Source of the DNA: Nostocales cyanobacterium LEGE 11386
GTDB taxonomy: Bacteria; Cyanobacteriota; Cyanobacteriia; Cyanobacteriales; Nostocaceae
Assembly: GCA_015207155.1 (NCBI GenBank)
Contig: JADEXK010000016.1
Span: forward strand, 30,727 to 94,726
Direction of reading: 5' to 3'
DNA: 64,000 bases
A program made the position numbers and the translations under genes. Below, one piece after another: positions 56,122 to 63,833 of this stretch (the stretch's first letter is position 1; each line of letters opens with the position of its first letter). The notes beneath the pieces were generated by a model. That model worked only from the letters and a program-made list of their open reading frames with translations. It made no database searches and was not told the origin of the DNA.

Positions 56122-56132
56122 ATGGCATAACC

Positions 56133-56594
56133 GTGATTGATCCCCTGTTTTGGTTGGGACTGTCTATACTCTTAGTCGCCGCCAGTCTGACTGCTGTTTT
56201 GATAGCGGCTATACCGGCTTTGCAGGAGTTAGCACGCGCTGCGCGTAGTGCAGAAAAGCTATTTGACACTCTCTCACGGGAGTTACCACCTACCCTAAAT
56301 TCCATTCGCACAACTGGGATGGAAATCACAGATTTAACCGATGATGTTAGTGAAAGTGTAAAAAGTGCAGGTAAGGTTGTTAAGCAAGTTGACCAAAGCC
56401 TGGATGGTGCTAAAAAACAAGCTCAAAATCTGCAAGTAGGCACACGCAGCATCTTTGTAGGTGTGAAAACTGCCTGGAAGTCCTTTACACGCCAAAAACC
56501 TGCGCGGCGAGTTGAACGTCTGCCAATTACTGAAAAACCACCGCTAACGTTACGAGAAAGAGAAATTAAGAAGGGAGTGGGAAGTAGGGAGTAG
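56133..56594 (+). CDS. DUF948-domain membrane protein
   Basis: A 153-residue protein with a GTG start. The N-terminal helix is WLGLSILLVAASLTAVLIAAI (about 7-27). A methyl-accepting-like helical region follows (TLNSIRTTGMEITDLTDDVSESVKSAGKVVKQVDQSLDGAKKQAQ), typical of DUF948. DUF948 and YtxH proteins often pair, as here. The last residues read a gtgggaagtaggg repeat. Function unknown, probably an envelope-associated structural protein. Confidence 0.85.
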   Translation: MIDPLFWLGLSILLVAASLTAVLIAAIPALQELARAARSAEKLFDTLSRELPPTLNSIRTTGMEITDLTDDVSESVKSAGKVVKQVDQSLDGAKKQAQNLQVGTRSIFVGVKTAWKSFTRQKPARRVERLPITEKPPLTLREREIKKGVGSRE

Positions 56595-56757
56595 GGGGGA
56601 AGAAGGAATAGATGTTATCTCCCAATCCCCAAAAGAAGCTTTGCTTAAATCCCTTAGATTAGAGTAAAGTAAACAAGTGTAAAGAAGTATCACTTTTCCC
56701 ATACTCTTTTAAAACAACTTGTTCACTTCCACTGTTTATATTTGTATAAGAACGTCC

Positions 56758-57567
56758 ATGCAGTCTTGTTTTTGGCGACGAACTCTAGTATCTATTGCGG
56801 TATTTTTCTTGGCTGGGGCAATTTGGGTGATGCACTCTTCCCCGGCACTGGCTTATGATAATCCCGACTTACTACCCAACTTTCAAACTCCAGTTATAGA
56901 TTTAGCTAAATCTCTCACAGATGTTCAAGAAGAAAAGCTGGTTACAGATTTAAAGCAATTTGAAGGCGAAACTGGTTGGAAACTACGAGTATTAACCCAG
57001 TATGACCGCACCCCTGGTCGGGCAGTTATCAATTATTGGGGTTTAGATGATAAAAGTATTTTGCTAGTTGCTGATGCGCGTGGTGGCAACATTCTCAGCT
57101 TTAGCGTGGGAGATGCCGTTTATGAACTTCTACCCCGGACTTTTTGGATAGAATTACAAACTCGCTTCGGCAATTTGTACTTTGTGCGAGAACAAGGCGA
57201 AGACCAAGCCATTCTACAAGCTTTAGATTCAGTTAAAGGCTGTTTACTTCAGGGTGGTTGCGCGGTTGTTCCTGGACTACCACGGGAGCAATGGATACTT
57301 ACACTCATTACCTCAGTTGTGGGTGGAATAATTTGCGGATTTGCATCTCATCCCCAAAAAGAAGGGCAGATTATTGCTTGGCAATGGGCTTTAATTTTCT
57401 CACCTTTGTGGGGAATTTTGTTTATTGCTTTCGGTATTGGGCCAGTGGTAACACGCACTAGTGATTGGTTACCTTTAGTTCGCAATATCTCCGGTTTCTT
57501 CATTGGTGCTTTAGTAGCTTACTTGTCTCCTGTTTTCAGTCGGCCTTCTTCTAATGCCGAATCTTAA
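56758..57567 (+). CDS. TPM-domain protein (Psb32-like)
   Basis: A 269-residue protein with an N-terminal signal sequence or anchor (LVSIAVFFLAGAIWVMHSSPALA). The TPM domain spans about 40-180 (VIDLAKSLTDVQEEKLVTDLKQFEGETGWKLRVLTQYDRTPGRAV) and is followed by C-terminal transmembrane helices (ILTLITSVVGGIICGF, ALIFSPLWGILFIAFGIGP, ISGFFIGALVAYLSPVF). Homologues (TLP18.3 in plants, Psb32 in cyanobacteria) protect or repair photosystem II. An in-frame TTG at 56719 would add 13 residues. It stands alone. Confidence 0.86.
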   Translation: MQSCFWRRTLVSIAVFFLAGAIWVMHSSPALAYDNPDLLPNFQTPVIDLAKSLTDVQEEKLVTDLKQFEGETGWKLRVLTQYDRTPGRAVINYWGLDDKSILLVADARGGNILSFSVGDAVYELLPRTFWIELQTRFGNLYFVREQGEDQAILQALDSVKGCLLQGGCAVVPGLPREQWILTLITSVVGGIICGFASHPQKEGQIIAWQWALIFSPLWGILFIAFGIGPVVTRTSDWLPLVRNISGFFIGALVAYLSPVFSRPSSNAES

Positions 57568-57766
57568 ATTGATGAGTGCTGAAGAAAAACAAGAATCTCA
57601 GCACTCAGCGAGAAATTGCGTAAAGTCCTTTGGGTATAGTACGCTGATGGCGTGCGTAGCGAATGCACCAAAAGAGGGTTTCTCTGTGGGTAAACTTTGG
57701 TGAATCAACACTCAGCATTCACCTAAGCTGATAAGCTGAAAGCTGATATCTCAGAGCTAAATAGCA

Positions 57767-58396
57767 ATGGAATGGCACGTGACTGATGCTCAAAGTTTAG
57801 CAATCATTGATAGTGAAATAGGTGATCATGTCTTTTCACCCGCAGAGTATGAGATTGTCCGGCGGGTAATATATGCTACTGCCGATTTTGAGTATAAGTC
57901 TGTGATTCGCTTTTCTGAGCGTGCCTTACAAGCTGGTGCGGCGGCGTTAGCGGCACGTACGACAATTATAGTAGATGTGCCAATGGTACAGGTAGGGATT
58001 GCTCAGGATATTCAAAATACTTTTGCTAATCCAGTCTATTGTAGTCTGGAAGCTTTAACACGACCCCAAAAAGAAAAAACTCGTGCAGCTTGGGGAATTG
58101 AAACTTTAGCCAAGCGTTACCCAGAGGGTATATTTGTGGTGGGTCAAGCACAAACAGCATTAACGGCGTTGGTTGATTTAATTACAACTGAAGAAATTCA
58201 CCCCGCTTTGATAATTGCTACTCCAGTGGGATTTATGAATGTCAATAGCGCTAAAGAACGTTTGCTAGACTCTTTAGTTCCTCACATCATCATTGACAGT
58301 CGCAAAGGTAATGCAGTGGTGGCATCTGCGATCGTTGATGGACTGGTAGACTTGGCTTGGCAAGCTTATGGACAAGATAAAACTGTGGGATTGTAA
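57767..58396 (+). CDS. cobH: Precorrin-8X methylmutase
   Basis: A 209-residue enzyme of cobalamin synthesis that moves a methyl group from C11 to C12 (CbiC/CobH). It shows the start MEWHVTDAQSLAIIDSEIGDHVFSP, then EYEIVRRVIYATADFEYKSVIRFS and TIIVDVPMVQVGI. Near the end, PALIIATPVGFMNVNSAKE is the family signature. Its size fits. No other cob gene is near, as is usual in cyanobacteria, where they are scattered. Confidence 0.94.
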   Translation: MEWHVTDAQSLAIIDSEIGDHVFSPAEYEIVRRVIYATADFEYKSVIRFSERALQAGAAALAARTTIIVDVPMVQVGIAQDIQNTFANPVYCSLEALTRPQKEKTRAAWGIETLAKRYPEGIFVVGQAQTALTALVDLITTEEIHPALIIATPVGFMNVNSAKERLLDSLVPHIIIDSRKGNAVVASAIVDGLVDLAWQAYGQDKTVGL

Positions 58397-58450
58397 TAAC
58401 TAAAGCACCCCAACCAAACCAAAATTATACGCATTACGAATTACAACCAT

Positions 58451-59140
58451 CTAAGCCTCCTCCACCCTGCGGCGACGACGACGCGGCCTTTCCTGTTGGT
58501 CTTCACGCAGGCGGCGACTGACTTCATTGAAGAAATCTCTTCGCAGATAAGGGTAATCATTTACCCACAAGTCACGACTGGGAATATAGACATCACTAAA
58601 GTCTTCAATCGTACTTAAATCTGGACGATTGGACATGACAATCATTTCAGCTATTTGACCACGAGCAATAACTTTATGAGCGTTTCGTAGCGGTGCTTCC
58701 AACTCTACGCTAAATCCTGTGTCATCACCCACTTCTAAGTTAATACGTTTTTCGCGATTTTCGACAATTACCAATTCACCTTTATTGTTAACTGTTTCTT
58801 GTTTGCCGATCAATCGGTCTGTAATCCACCAATCTAGAATGCGTCCACGAAAAAAGCCACTGTACTTATAGCGACGGCATTTCGCATTGCGGATACTTGC
58901 CTGAAATACGGGATACCACAGCCAAAAAAAAGCCCCCATTACCCCAACTAAAAATGTAATTGGGCCAAACTCTAGCCTCAGCAGAACTTCCGCCAGCAAA
59001 ATTACAGCTATGGCAATTACAGAAATTAACAGGCGCTGCAAAAAATTTGCAGATTTTCCCCAGTAGTACTTGTACTGTAAGCCAGTGGCAATGAGGGGGA
59101 TGAGTTGTTCAAATTTCTTCCGAGTCAGTGGAACTAACAT
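58451..59140 (-). CDS. Cyanobacterial membrane protein of unknown function
   Basis: A 229-residue protein with two adjacent transmembrane helices (LLISVIAIAVILLAEVLL and ITFLVGVMGAFFWLWYPVF, about 36-75), a cytoplasmic-looking soluble domain (about 95-200) and a strongly basic C-terminus (RRRRRRVEEA). The soluble part is beta-rich (GELVIVENREKRINLEVGDDTG). It may be described as a transporter permease in databases, but with only two helices I doubt that. It is the gene immediately downstream of dapB (26 bases). Confidence 0.75.
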   Translation of the reverse strand: MLVPLTRKKFEQLIPLIATGLQYKYYWGKSANFLQRLLISVIAIAVILLAEVLLRLEFGPITFLVGVMGAFFWLWYPVFQASIRNAKCRRYKYSGFFRGRILDWWITDRLIGKQETVNNKGELVIVENREKRINLEVGDDTGFSVELEAPLRNAHKVIARGQIAEMIVMSNRPDLSTIEDFSDVYIPSRDLWVNDYPYLRRDFFNEVSRRLREDQQERPRRRRRRVEEA

Positions 59141-59165
59141 AAATGCTGAGGGCTAAATTTTAGGG

Positions 59166-60002
59166 TTAAAGTATTTTTTCTAATCCATATACTAAAGACT
59201 TTAGCTGTGAGACTTTGCGAATCGCCAGCAGTACTCCTGGCATATAACAGGAGCGATCGCTTGTATCGTGTCTTAAAGTATAAATTTGACCAGGTGCGCC
59301 AAAAATCACTTCTTGGTGAGCGATCAATCCTGGTAGCCGTACACTATGAATTCTAATGCCTTCATTGGCTAGGCTGCCCCTGGCTCCTGGTAATTTTTCT
59401 GTTTCTTCTACAAGCGCTGGGTTAAAAGTTTTACCAAGTTCTCCTAGTAGCTGCGCGGTTTGAATAGCAGTACCACTAGGCGCATCAGCTTTTTGGTTGT
59501 GATGTAGTTCAATAATTTCTACATGGTCAAAATATTGGGAAGCTACGACTGCGGCTTGTTGTAACAGTACCATCCCAATGGAGAAGTTAGGAATAATGAG
59601 GCAACCAGTGCTGGCTTTTTCGGCAAAGTCTGCCAAGTCTTGAATCTGTTCTGGACTTAACCCGGTAGTGCCGACTACTGGGCGAATACCGTAGGCGATC
59701 GCACTGCGAATATTATCATAAACTGCATCGGGGTGAGTAAAGTCTACAATCACTCCTGGAGGTAGCTGTCTTTCGCCGGCTACGTAACCTAACATAGGTT
59801 CTAATTGATTGGTAATCGGCACTTCCAGAGGTTCACTTAAACCCGCCAATTCTCCTGCGTCTTGATCTTGATGTTCGGGACTGGTATCAATTGCACCCAT
59901 TAAGTTTAAGTCTGGTGCTTGCGCCACTGCTTTAATCACTTCGCGACCCATTTTGCCAGCAGCACCGTTGACAATAACTGGTATAGGAGCTTGATTTGTC
60001 AT
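59166..60002 (-). CDS. dapB: 4-hydroxy-tetrahydrodipicolinate reductase
   Basis: A 278-residue NAD(P)H-dependent enzyme of lysine and diaminopimelate synthesis. The Rossmann loop is [16 protein letters not shown] (about 11-26). The substrate site contains [16 protein letters not shown], with the His-His and Lys of DapB enzymes (about 161-178). VVGTTGLS lies at about 112-119. Diaminopimelate is part of the peptide stem of peptidoglycan, so this again belongs to cell-wall supply. The downstream membrane-protein gene is 26 bases away. Confidence 0.95.
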   Translation of the reverse strand: MTNQAPIPVIVNGAAGKMGREVIKAVAQAPDLNLMGAIDTSPEHQDQDAGELAGLSEPLEVPITNQLEPMLGYVAGERQLPPGVIVDFTHPDAVYDNIRSAIAYGIRPVVGTTGLSPEQIQDLADFAEKASTGCLIIPNFSIGMVLLQQAAVVASQYFDHVEIIELHHNQKADAPSGTAIQTAQLLGELGKTFNPALVEETEKLPGARGSLANEGIRIHSVRLPGLIAHQEVIFGAPGQIYTLRHDTSDRSCYMPGVLLAIRKVSQLKSLVYGLEKIL

Positions 60003-60100
60003 AGTTTAGAGAAATGCTTTTAAAGTTATAAGGAAATTGTAGAGACTTTTGTAATTGCTAATTCGTGATTCGTCATTTTTTATTTCGGTGGCTGGTTAAA

Positions 60101-60640
60101 CTACTCGAACACTGGCGACCAAATTTCAGCAACTTTTACTTCCCAACCAGGGAGTAAATCTGGCAAAGTCAGCACATCACCATTGTGTAGTTCTATTTTT
60201 TCACCAGGACGATAGATTTCGATAGTTCTGGTTTTAGGGTTAATCAAAATGCCAATTTGCGTACCTAGACTGATAAATTCTTGAATTTTTTCCCGGAGTT
60301 TATCTAAAGAATCAGTTTTAGATTTAACCTCTACTACTAAATCGGGAACCAATTCGGCATAATCTTCTGTAGAACGTTTGAGCTTATCTGCCCGTATAAA
60401 CGATACATCGGGAGCGCGTAAATCTGTGTTAGGCAGTCTAAAGCCTGCACTGGAACCAGCTACACGTCCTAGCTGGCGCGGTCTGACCCAATTCCTCAGC
60501 AGCGCTGCAAACTCAGTTCCTACTTCTTCCGACTCATAGCCTGATGGACTCATGACAACTACGTTCCCGTCTACCAATTCCATGCGATAGTCAGGATAAG
60601 CTGCTTGCATTTTCTCCAAGTCTTTAACAGTGAGAGACAT
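60101..60640 (-). CDS. Uma2-family protein (PD-(D/E)XK-like nuclease fold)
   Basis: A 179-residue protein of the Uma2 (DUF820) family, widely expanded in cyanobacteria. The fold has DGNVVVMSPSG (24-34), LRAPDVSFI (Asp78) and VPDLVVEVKSKTDS, where Asp100, Glu104 and Lys106 form the nuclease-like triad. The C-terminal part carries KIQEFISLGTQIGILINPKTRTIEIYRPG. Whether it cleaves DNA is unknown, but all metal-site residues are present. It is divergent from the next operon, with about 130 bases between the starts. Confidence 0.85.
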   Translation of the reverse strand: MSLTVKDLEKMQAAYPDYRMELVDGNVVVMSPSGYESEEVGTEFAALLRNWVRPRQLGRVAGSSAGFRLPNTDLRAPDVSFIRADKLKRSTEDYAELVPDLVVEVKSKTDSLDKLREKIQEFISLGTQIGILINPKTRTIEIYRPGEKIELHNGDVLTLPDLLPGWEVKVAEIWSPVFE

Positions 60641-60747
60641 AAGGCCTCCTGAAACACCTAAATCTATCTTGGCATTTCTGGTGAAAGTCAGGCGAATTTA
60701 GGGAATGTGATCTCAGAGCATCACGCAGATTACATTTGCAAATATCA

Positions 60748-60762
60748 TGAAAATGATTATCA
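60748..60762 (+). promoter_or_regulatory. Zur/Fur-type operator in front of the GTPase gene
   Basis: TGAAAATGATTATCA is a 7-1-7 inverted repeat with one mismatch (TGAAAAT against TGATAAT). This is the classical pattern of Fur-family boxes, and in Anabaena the Zur (FurB) consensus is of the form TGATAATNATTATCA. It ends 7 bases before ATG 60770, so a bound repressor would block the start region. An in-frame GTG at 60707 would place the box inside the gene. Confidence 0.6.
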
Positions 60763-60769
60763 TTTGATT

Positions 60770-61546
60770 ATGAATGTACCAATCATTACTGTTGTTGCTG
60801 GCCCGGCTGGCTGTGGCAAAACCACGTGGATTTGCCAACAGATAGGGAATACCGCCTCTGGTGAAAACTTAATTTACGTCAATCCTGGTGTGGGAAATGT
60901 ACCCATTGACCAAACACGCCTGACTGCACAATTTCCAGACGTGAAAGTGGTTAGTGATGAGGAAGAAGTTAATTTTTTCAGCCAGCTAACAGGCGCAGAG
61001 ATTGTTTATGTAGAGCTAGGATTTTATTTAGAATTAGACGCAATTCCCCAAATATTAAAAAATTTACCATACCAGGCGATCGCAGTCTTACCACCATACC
61101 TGAAAGAGTCTGAATATCACGCCTGGGCAGACAAAATTGTTAAAGGTGCAGATATTGACACGAACATTATCCATACTCAACTTTGGCGTGTACCAACCAG
61201 TGGTCAAGTCATTGACGAAGATAGTTTACACGAGTTTTGGTATGAACTGGCTCACGGTGCTTACGGCAAAGTTAGCCGTGCTAAAGGAATTTTTGATGTG
61301 GCTGATGGGCGATCGCTATACGCAGATTTTGTAGCGGGTGTACCCACAACTGATTTTCTGGAGTTAGATTTACCACGCTACTTAGAAGGTAGACCACAGC
61401 GTTTCAGTGGTTTAGAAGTATTAGGACAAAATTTGGATGAATTGGCAATGAAGCAAACTTTACAAGATTGCTATTTGTCAGATGCAGTTTTATCACAATA
61501 CCAAGAACAAGTTAAACAAATTCTCATTGAGGAGACCATACAGTGA
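60770..61546 (+). CDS. COG0523/CobW-like GTPase, probable metallochaperone
   Basis: A 258-residue P-loop protein related to the CobW/COG0523 metal chaperones. Walker A is GPAGCGKTT (11-19). The Walker B-like strand is IVYVELG. The C-terminal part (YGKVSRAKGIFDVADGRSLYADFVAGVP, then RFSGLEVLGQNLDELAMKQTLQDC) resembles the CobW C-terminal domain. Unlike most members, I see no CxCC metal motif between the two. The Zur-like box suggests use in zinc limitation. A GTG at 60707 would add a His-rich N-terminus. It overlaps the next gene by 4 bases (GTGA), so translation is coupled. Confidence 0.78.
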   Translation: MNVPIITVVAGPAGCGKTTWICQQIGNTASGENLIYVNPGVGNVPIDQTRLTAQFPDVKVVSDEEEVNFFSQLTGAEIVYVELGFYLELDAIPQILKNLPYQAIAVLPPYLKESEYHAWADKIVKGADIDTNIIHTQLWRVPTSGQVIDEDSLHEFWYELAHGAYGKVSRAKGIFDVADGRSLYADFVAGVPTTDFLELDLPRYLEGRPQRFSGLEVLGQNLDELAMKQTLQDCYLSDAVLSQYQEQVKQILIEETIQ

Positions 61547-62352
61547 AAATAGCGGTCATGTCATGTATTCATGGCAATTATGAAGCATTAGATGCGGTGT
61601 TGTTAGATATCGACCAGCAAAAAGCCGAGAAAATTTTTTGTCTGGGTGATTTAGTAGGATATGGGCCCCATCCCAATGCAGTAGTTACACAAATTCGTTC
61701 CTTAGATATTCCCACTTGTGTTGGTTGTTGGGATGAAGATATCGTTGAAGGTTTGAATGCTTGTGATTGTAGTTATCCGTCGTTATTAGCTGAAAAACGC
61801 GGCAAAATTGCTCATGAGTGGACAAATAACCAAATTCATCCAGAAAACCGCGAATTTATCGCCCAATTACCCCACAGTTTCCGCGAGGAAAATTTAGCTT
61901 TTGTTCACGGTAGTCCTCACAGCAACCATGAGTATTTATTACCAGAACTTGACGCATTTGCCGCCCTAGAACGAGTACTTTCCACAGAAGCAGATGTGCT
62001 GTTTTGTGGTCATACTCATGTACCTTACGTACGTAATTTAGATGCAGGTAGTTTGCAAGTTCGTGTCAAAAAACAGGAAACAGCAGCATCACTGGATTTT
62101 AAAGCCTCCCTCAAACGGATTATCAATGTGGGTTCTGTAGGAGAACCCCGACATGGGCGACCCAATGCCACATATGTAATTTATGACACAGCAAGCCAAG
62201 AAGTTAATCTGCGGGAAGTACCCTATGATTATCAAAAAACCTGTGCAGCAATTATCGAAAAGGGTTTACCGAAAATTTTTGCTTGGCGTTTAGCGCAGGG
62301 ATTGGAATTTGCGGAAAGGGCTGATGATCCGACTCATGTTTGTACTAGGTAA
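61543..62352 (+). CDS. Calcineurin-fold phosphoesterase with Cys at two metal-ligand positions
   Basis: A 269-residue protein with a GTG start and a GGAG ribosome-binding site, overlapping the GTPase gene by 4 bases. The fold and spacing match bacterial metallophosphoesterases. The first ligand motif D-x-H reads CIH (Cys8, His10). GDLVG gives Asp36. The GNHD motif reads GCWD (Cys62 in place of Asn, Trp63 in place of His). The downstream ligands FVHGSPH and GHTH are intact. Two ligands thus changed to Cys, which would favour zinc over iron or manganese. The substrate is unknown. The C-terminal 80 residues extend beyond the core. Confidence 0.85.
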   Translation: MKIAVMSCIHGNYEALDAVLLDIDQQKAEKIFCLGDLVGYGPHPNAVVTQIRSLDIPTCVGCWDEDIVEGLNACDCSYPSLLAEKRGKIAHEWTNNQIHPENREFIAQLPHSFREENLAFVHGSPHSNHEYLLPELDAFAALERVLSTEADVLFCGHTHVPYVRNLDAGSLQVRVKKQETAASLDFKASLKRIINVGSVGEPRHGRPNATYVIYDTASQEVNLREVPYDYQKTCAAIIEKGLPKIFAWRLAQGLEFAERADDPTHVCTR

Positions 62353-62390
62353 TGCAGTGGGGAATTAGTAATCTCAAATATCAAATCTTT

Positions 62391-63143
62391 ATGAATAAGT
62401 GGGCAATTTTAAGTGGAATTGAGGGCAATTTGGCGGCTTATGAGGCTGTAATGGCTGATATTAAGCTTCAGGCTAATGTAGAGGCTTTGTATATTTTGGG
62501 CGATTTAGTGGGGCCCAGACGAGAAACGGAACAGTTGGTAAAACGGGTGCTTAACCCAAAAAGTGGAGAACTGGAACCTCTGATTTGTAAGGGTTGGTGG
62601 GAAGAACAATGTTTTATTCTGCACGGACTAGGGGGAACTGCTGAACCGACTGAATTGATGGCGAAATATGGGGGAGATACAGTGAATTTGTTGTGGGAAT
62701 GTGTTTCTCGTCCGATGGTGCAATGGTTAAGAACACTAGATTTTGGTTTTTTTGAATTGGATTGTTTATTACTTCACGGCACAACTTTAGGCGTTGACGA
62801 GGAACTTACTCCAGATACGCCCCCGATTCAAATGCTTGACAGATTGTCACGGATGCAAGCTAATAATTTGTTCTGTGGTCGTTCTGGTTTGGCTTTTCAA
62901 TATCAGCTACAAGCAGGTTCAATTACTACGGAAGTCACAACTTTGGATAGTTCAGCATCGCCCCAAACTGTGGAAATTTCTCCCCGTCAGGTTGTTGGGG
63001 TGGGTAATGTAGGTAGAACACCGGGAGAAGCAACTTATACTCTTTACCATCCGGGGATGAATAACGTGGAATTTAAAACTGTGCGTTACGGTGTGGGTAA
63101 GGGCTTTCAGTCTAAGTTACATGTCACAACCGTAAATAATTAA
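62391..63143 (+). CDS. Degenerate calcineurin-fold protein, paralogue of the preceding gene
   Basis: A 250-residue protein with the same architecture as its neighbour but a lost metal site. It reads MNKWAILSGIEGNL where D-x-H is expected (Gly9, Glu11). GDLVG is kept. KGWWEEQ replaces GNHD, and CGRSGLAFQ replaces GHTH. It is unlikely to be a hydrolase and may form a heterodimer or a regulatory subunit with the preceding protein. The open frame extends back to ATG 62352, which overlaps the previous stop by one base (TAATG). I prefer ATG 62391 for the family N-terminus, but coupling from 62352 is possible. Confidence 0.75.
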   Translation: MNKWAILSGIEGNLAAYEAVMADIKLQANVEALYILGDLVGPRRETEQLVKRVLNPKSGELEPLICKGWWEEQCFILHGLGGTAEPTELMAKYGGDTVNLLWECVSRPMVQWLRTLDFGFFELDCLLLHGTTLGVDEELTPDTPPIQMLDRLSRMQANNLFCGRSGLAFQYQLQAGSITTEVTTLDSSASPQTVEISPRQVVGVGNVGRTPGEATYTLYHPGMNNVEFKTVRYGVGKGFQSKLHVTTVNN

Positions 63144-63149
63144 CGGTTT

Positions 63150-63262
63150 GTAGTGAGGACTGTAGTCCTCTCTTCTCTACGAGAGGCTACGCCCAAAGCG
63201 CAGCTATGCCCGTAGGGTTTTACAAAAAAAGGGCTAGAGCCGCTTACTACAAGCCTATTTCA
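63150..63262. repeat. Dispersed repeat after the metallophosphoesterase operon
   Basis: Words of the tagtgaggactgtagtcctc and ctacgagaggctacgcccaa type and the complement ggcttgtagtaagcggct-like end are typical Nostoc spacer repeats. The first word is palindromic (aggactgtagtcct). It may terminate the operon. Confidence 0.5.
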
Positions 63263-63319
63263 TTTATCTTTTAGTTAATTTATTCCCACCAACTTACTTA
63301 GCTACAAATTGATAAACCA

Positions 63320-63745
63320 CTAGCGCTGATTATCTAACTTGGCGCAACCTTCCAAAACCATATCGCCTTGAATGAAAAGCGCCGAGTAGGGATATAAGTT
63401 ATCTGACATGCCATCGCTACAAGCATCGACTTTTCTGATAATTAACATACTGTTGTCTTTGTCTTGCAGTCGATACACTCGCACTGTATCTGGGAGACGG
63501 CCATCAGCTGCTAATGGTGTGACATAGGAAAATGTTTGCTTTTCGTCGCTTGATAATGAAGAATAGATAATTCCGCTTTGGCGGACATTAACACTCCAAA
63601 ATGGTTCAGTACCAAAAGCCCTGAATTCTTGATTATCGGTAGGATGATTTTTGGAAATTACTTGGTTATTGTCATTATTGATGCTGTTAGCTGGTAAGCA
63701 ACTACTCAGTCCCAGTAAAAGAGTGCAAAAAATTATAGTTTTCAT
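63320..63745 (-). CDS. Lipoprotein with a GTEPFW domain
   Basis: A 141-residue lipoprotein. The signal peptide ends in the lipobox LSSC with Cys16 as the lipid-anchored residue. The mature part holds AFGTEPFWSVNV (about 43-54), a motif typical of the COG3650 group, and two further Cys residues (DACSDG and EGCAKL) that may form a disulfide. Its role is unknown. It is convergent with the metallophosphoesterase operon, with the repeat between them. Confidence 0.8.
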   Translation of the reverse strand: MKTIIFCTLLLGLSSCLPANSINNDNNQVISKNHPTDNQEFRAFGTEPFWSVNVRQSGIIYSSLSSDEKQTFSYVTPLAADGRLPDTVRVYRLQDKDNSMLIIRKVDACSDGMSDNLYPYSALFIQGDMVLEGCAKLDNQR

Positions 63746-63833
63746 GGCTTAAGAATATATAGCAATAGCAATTAGATTTAATTCCTGAATCACTGGCACA
63801 GACAAGAAATAGGGAATTTAAGGTGTACTAAGC

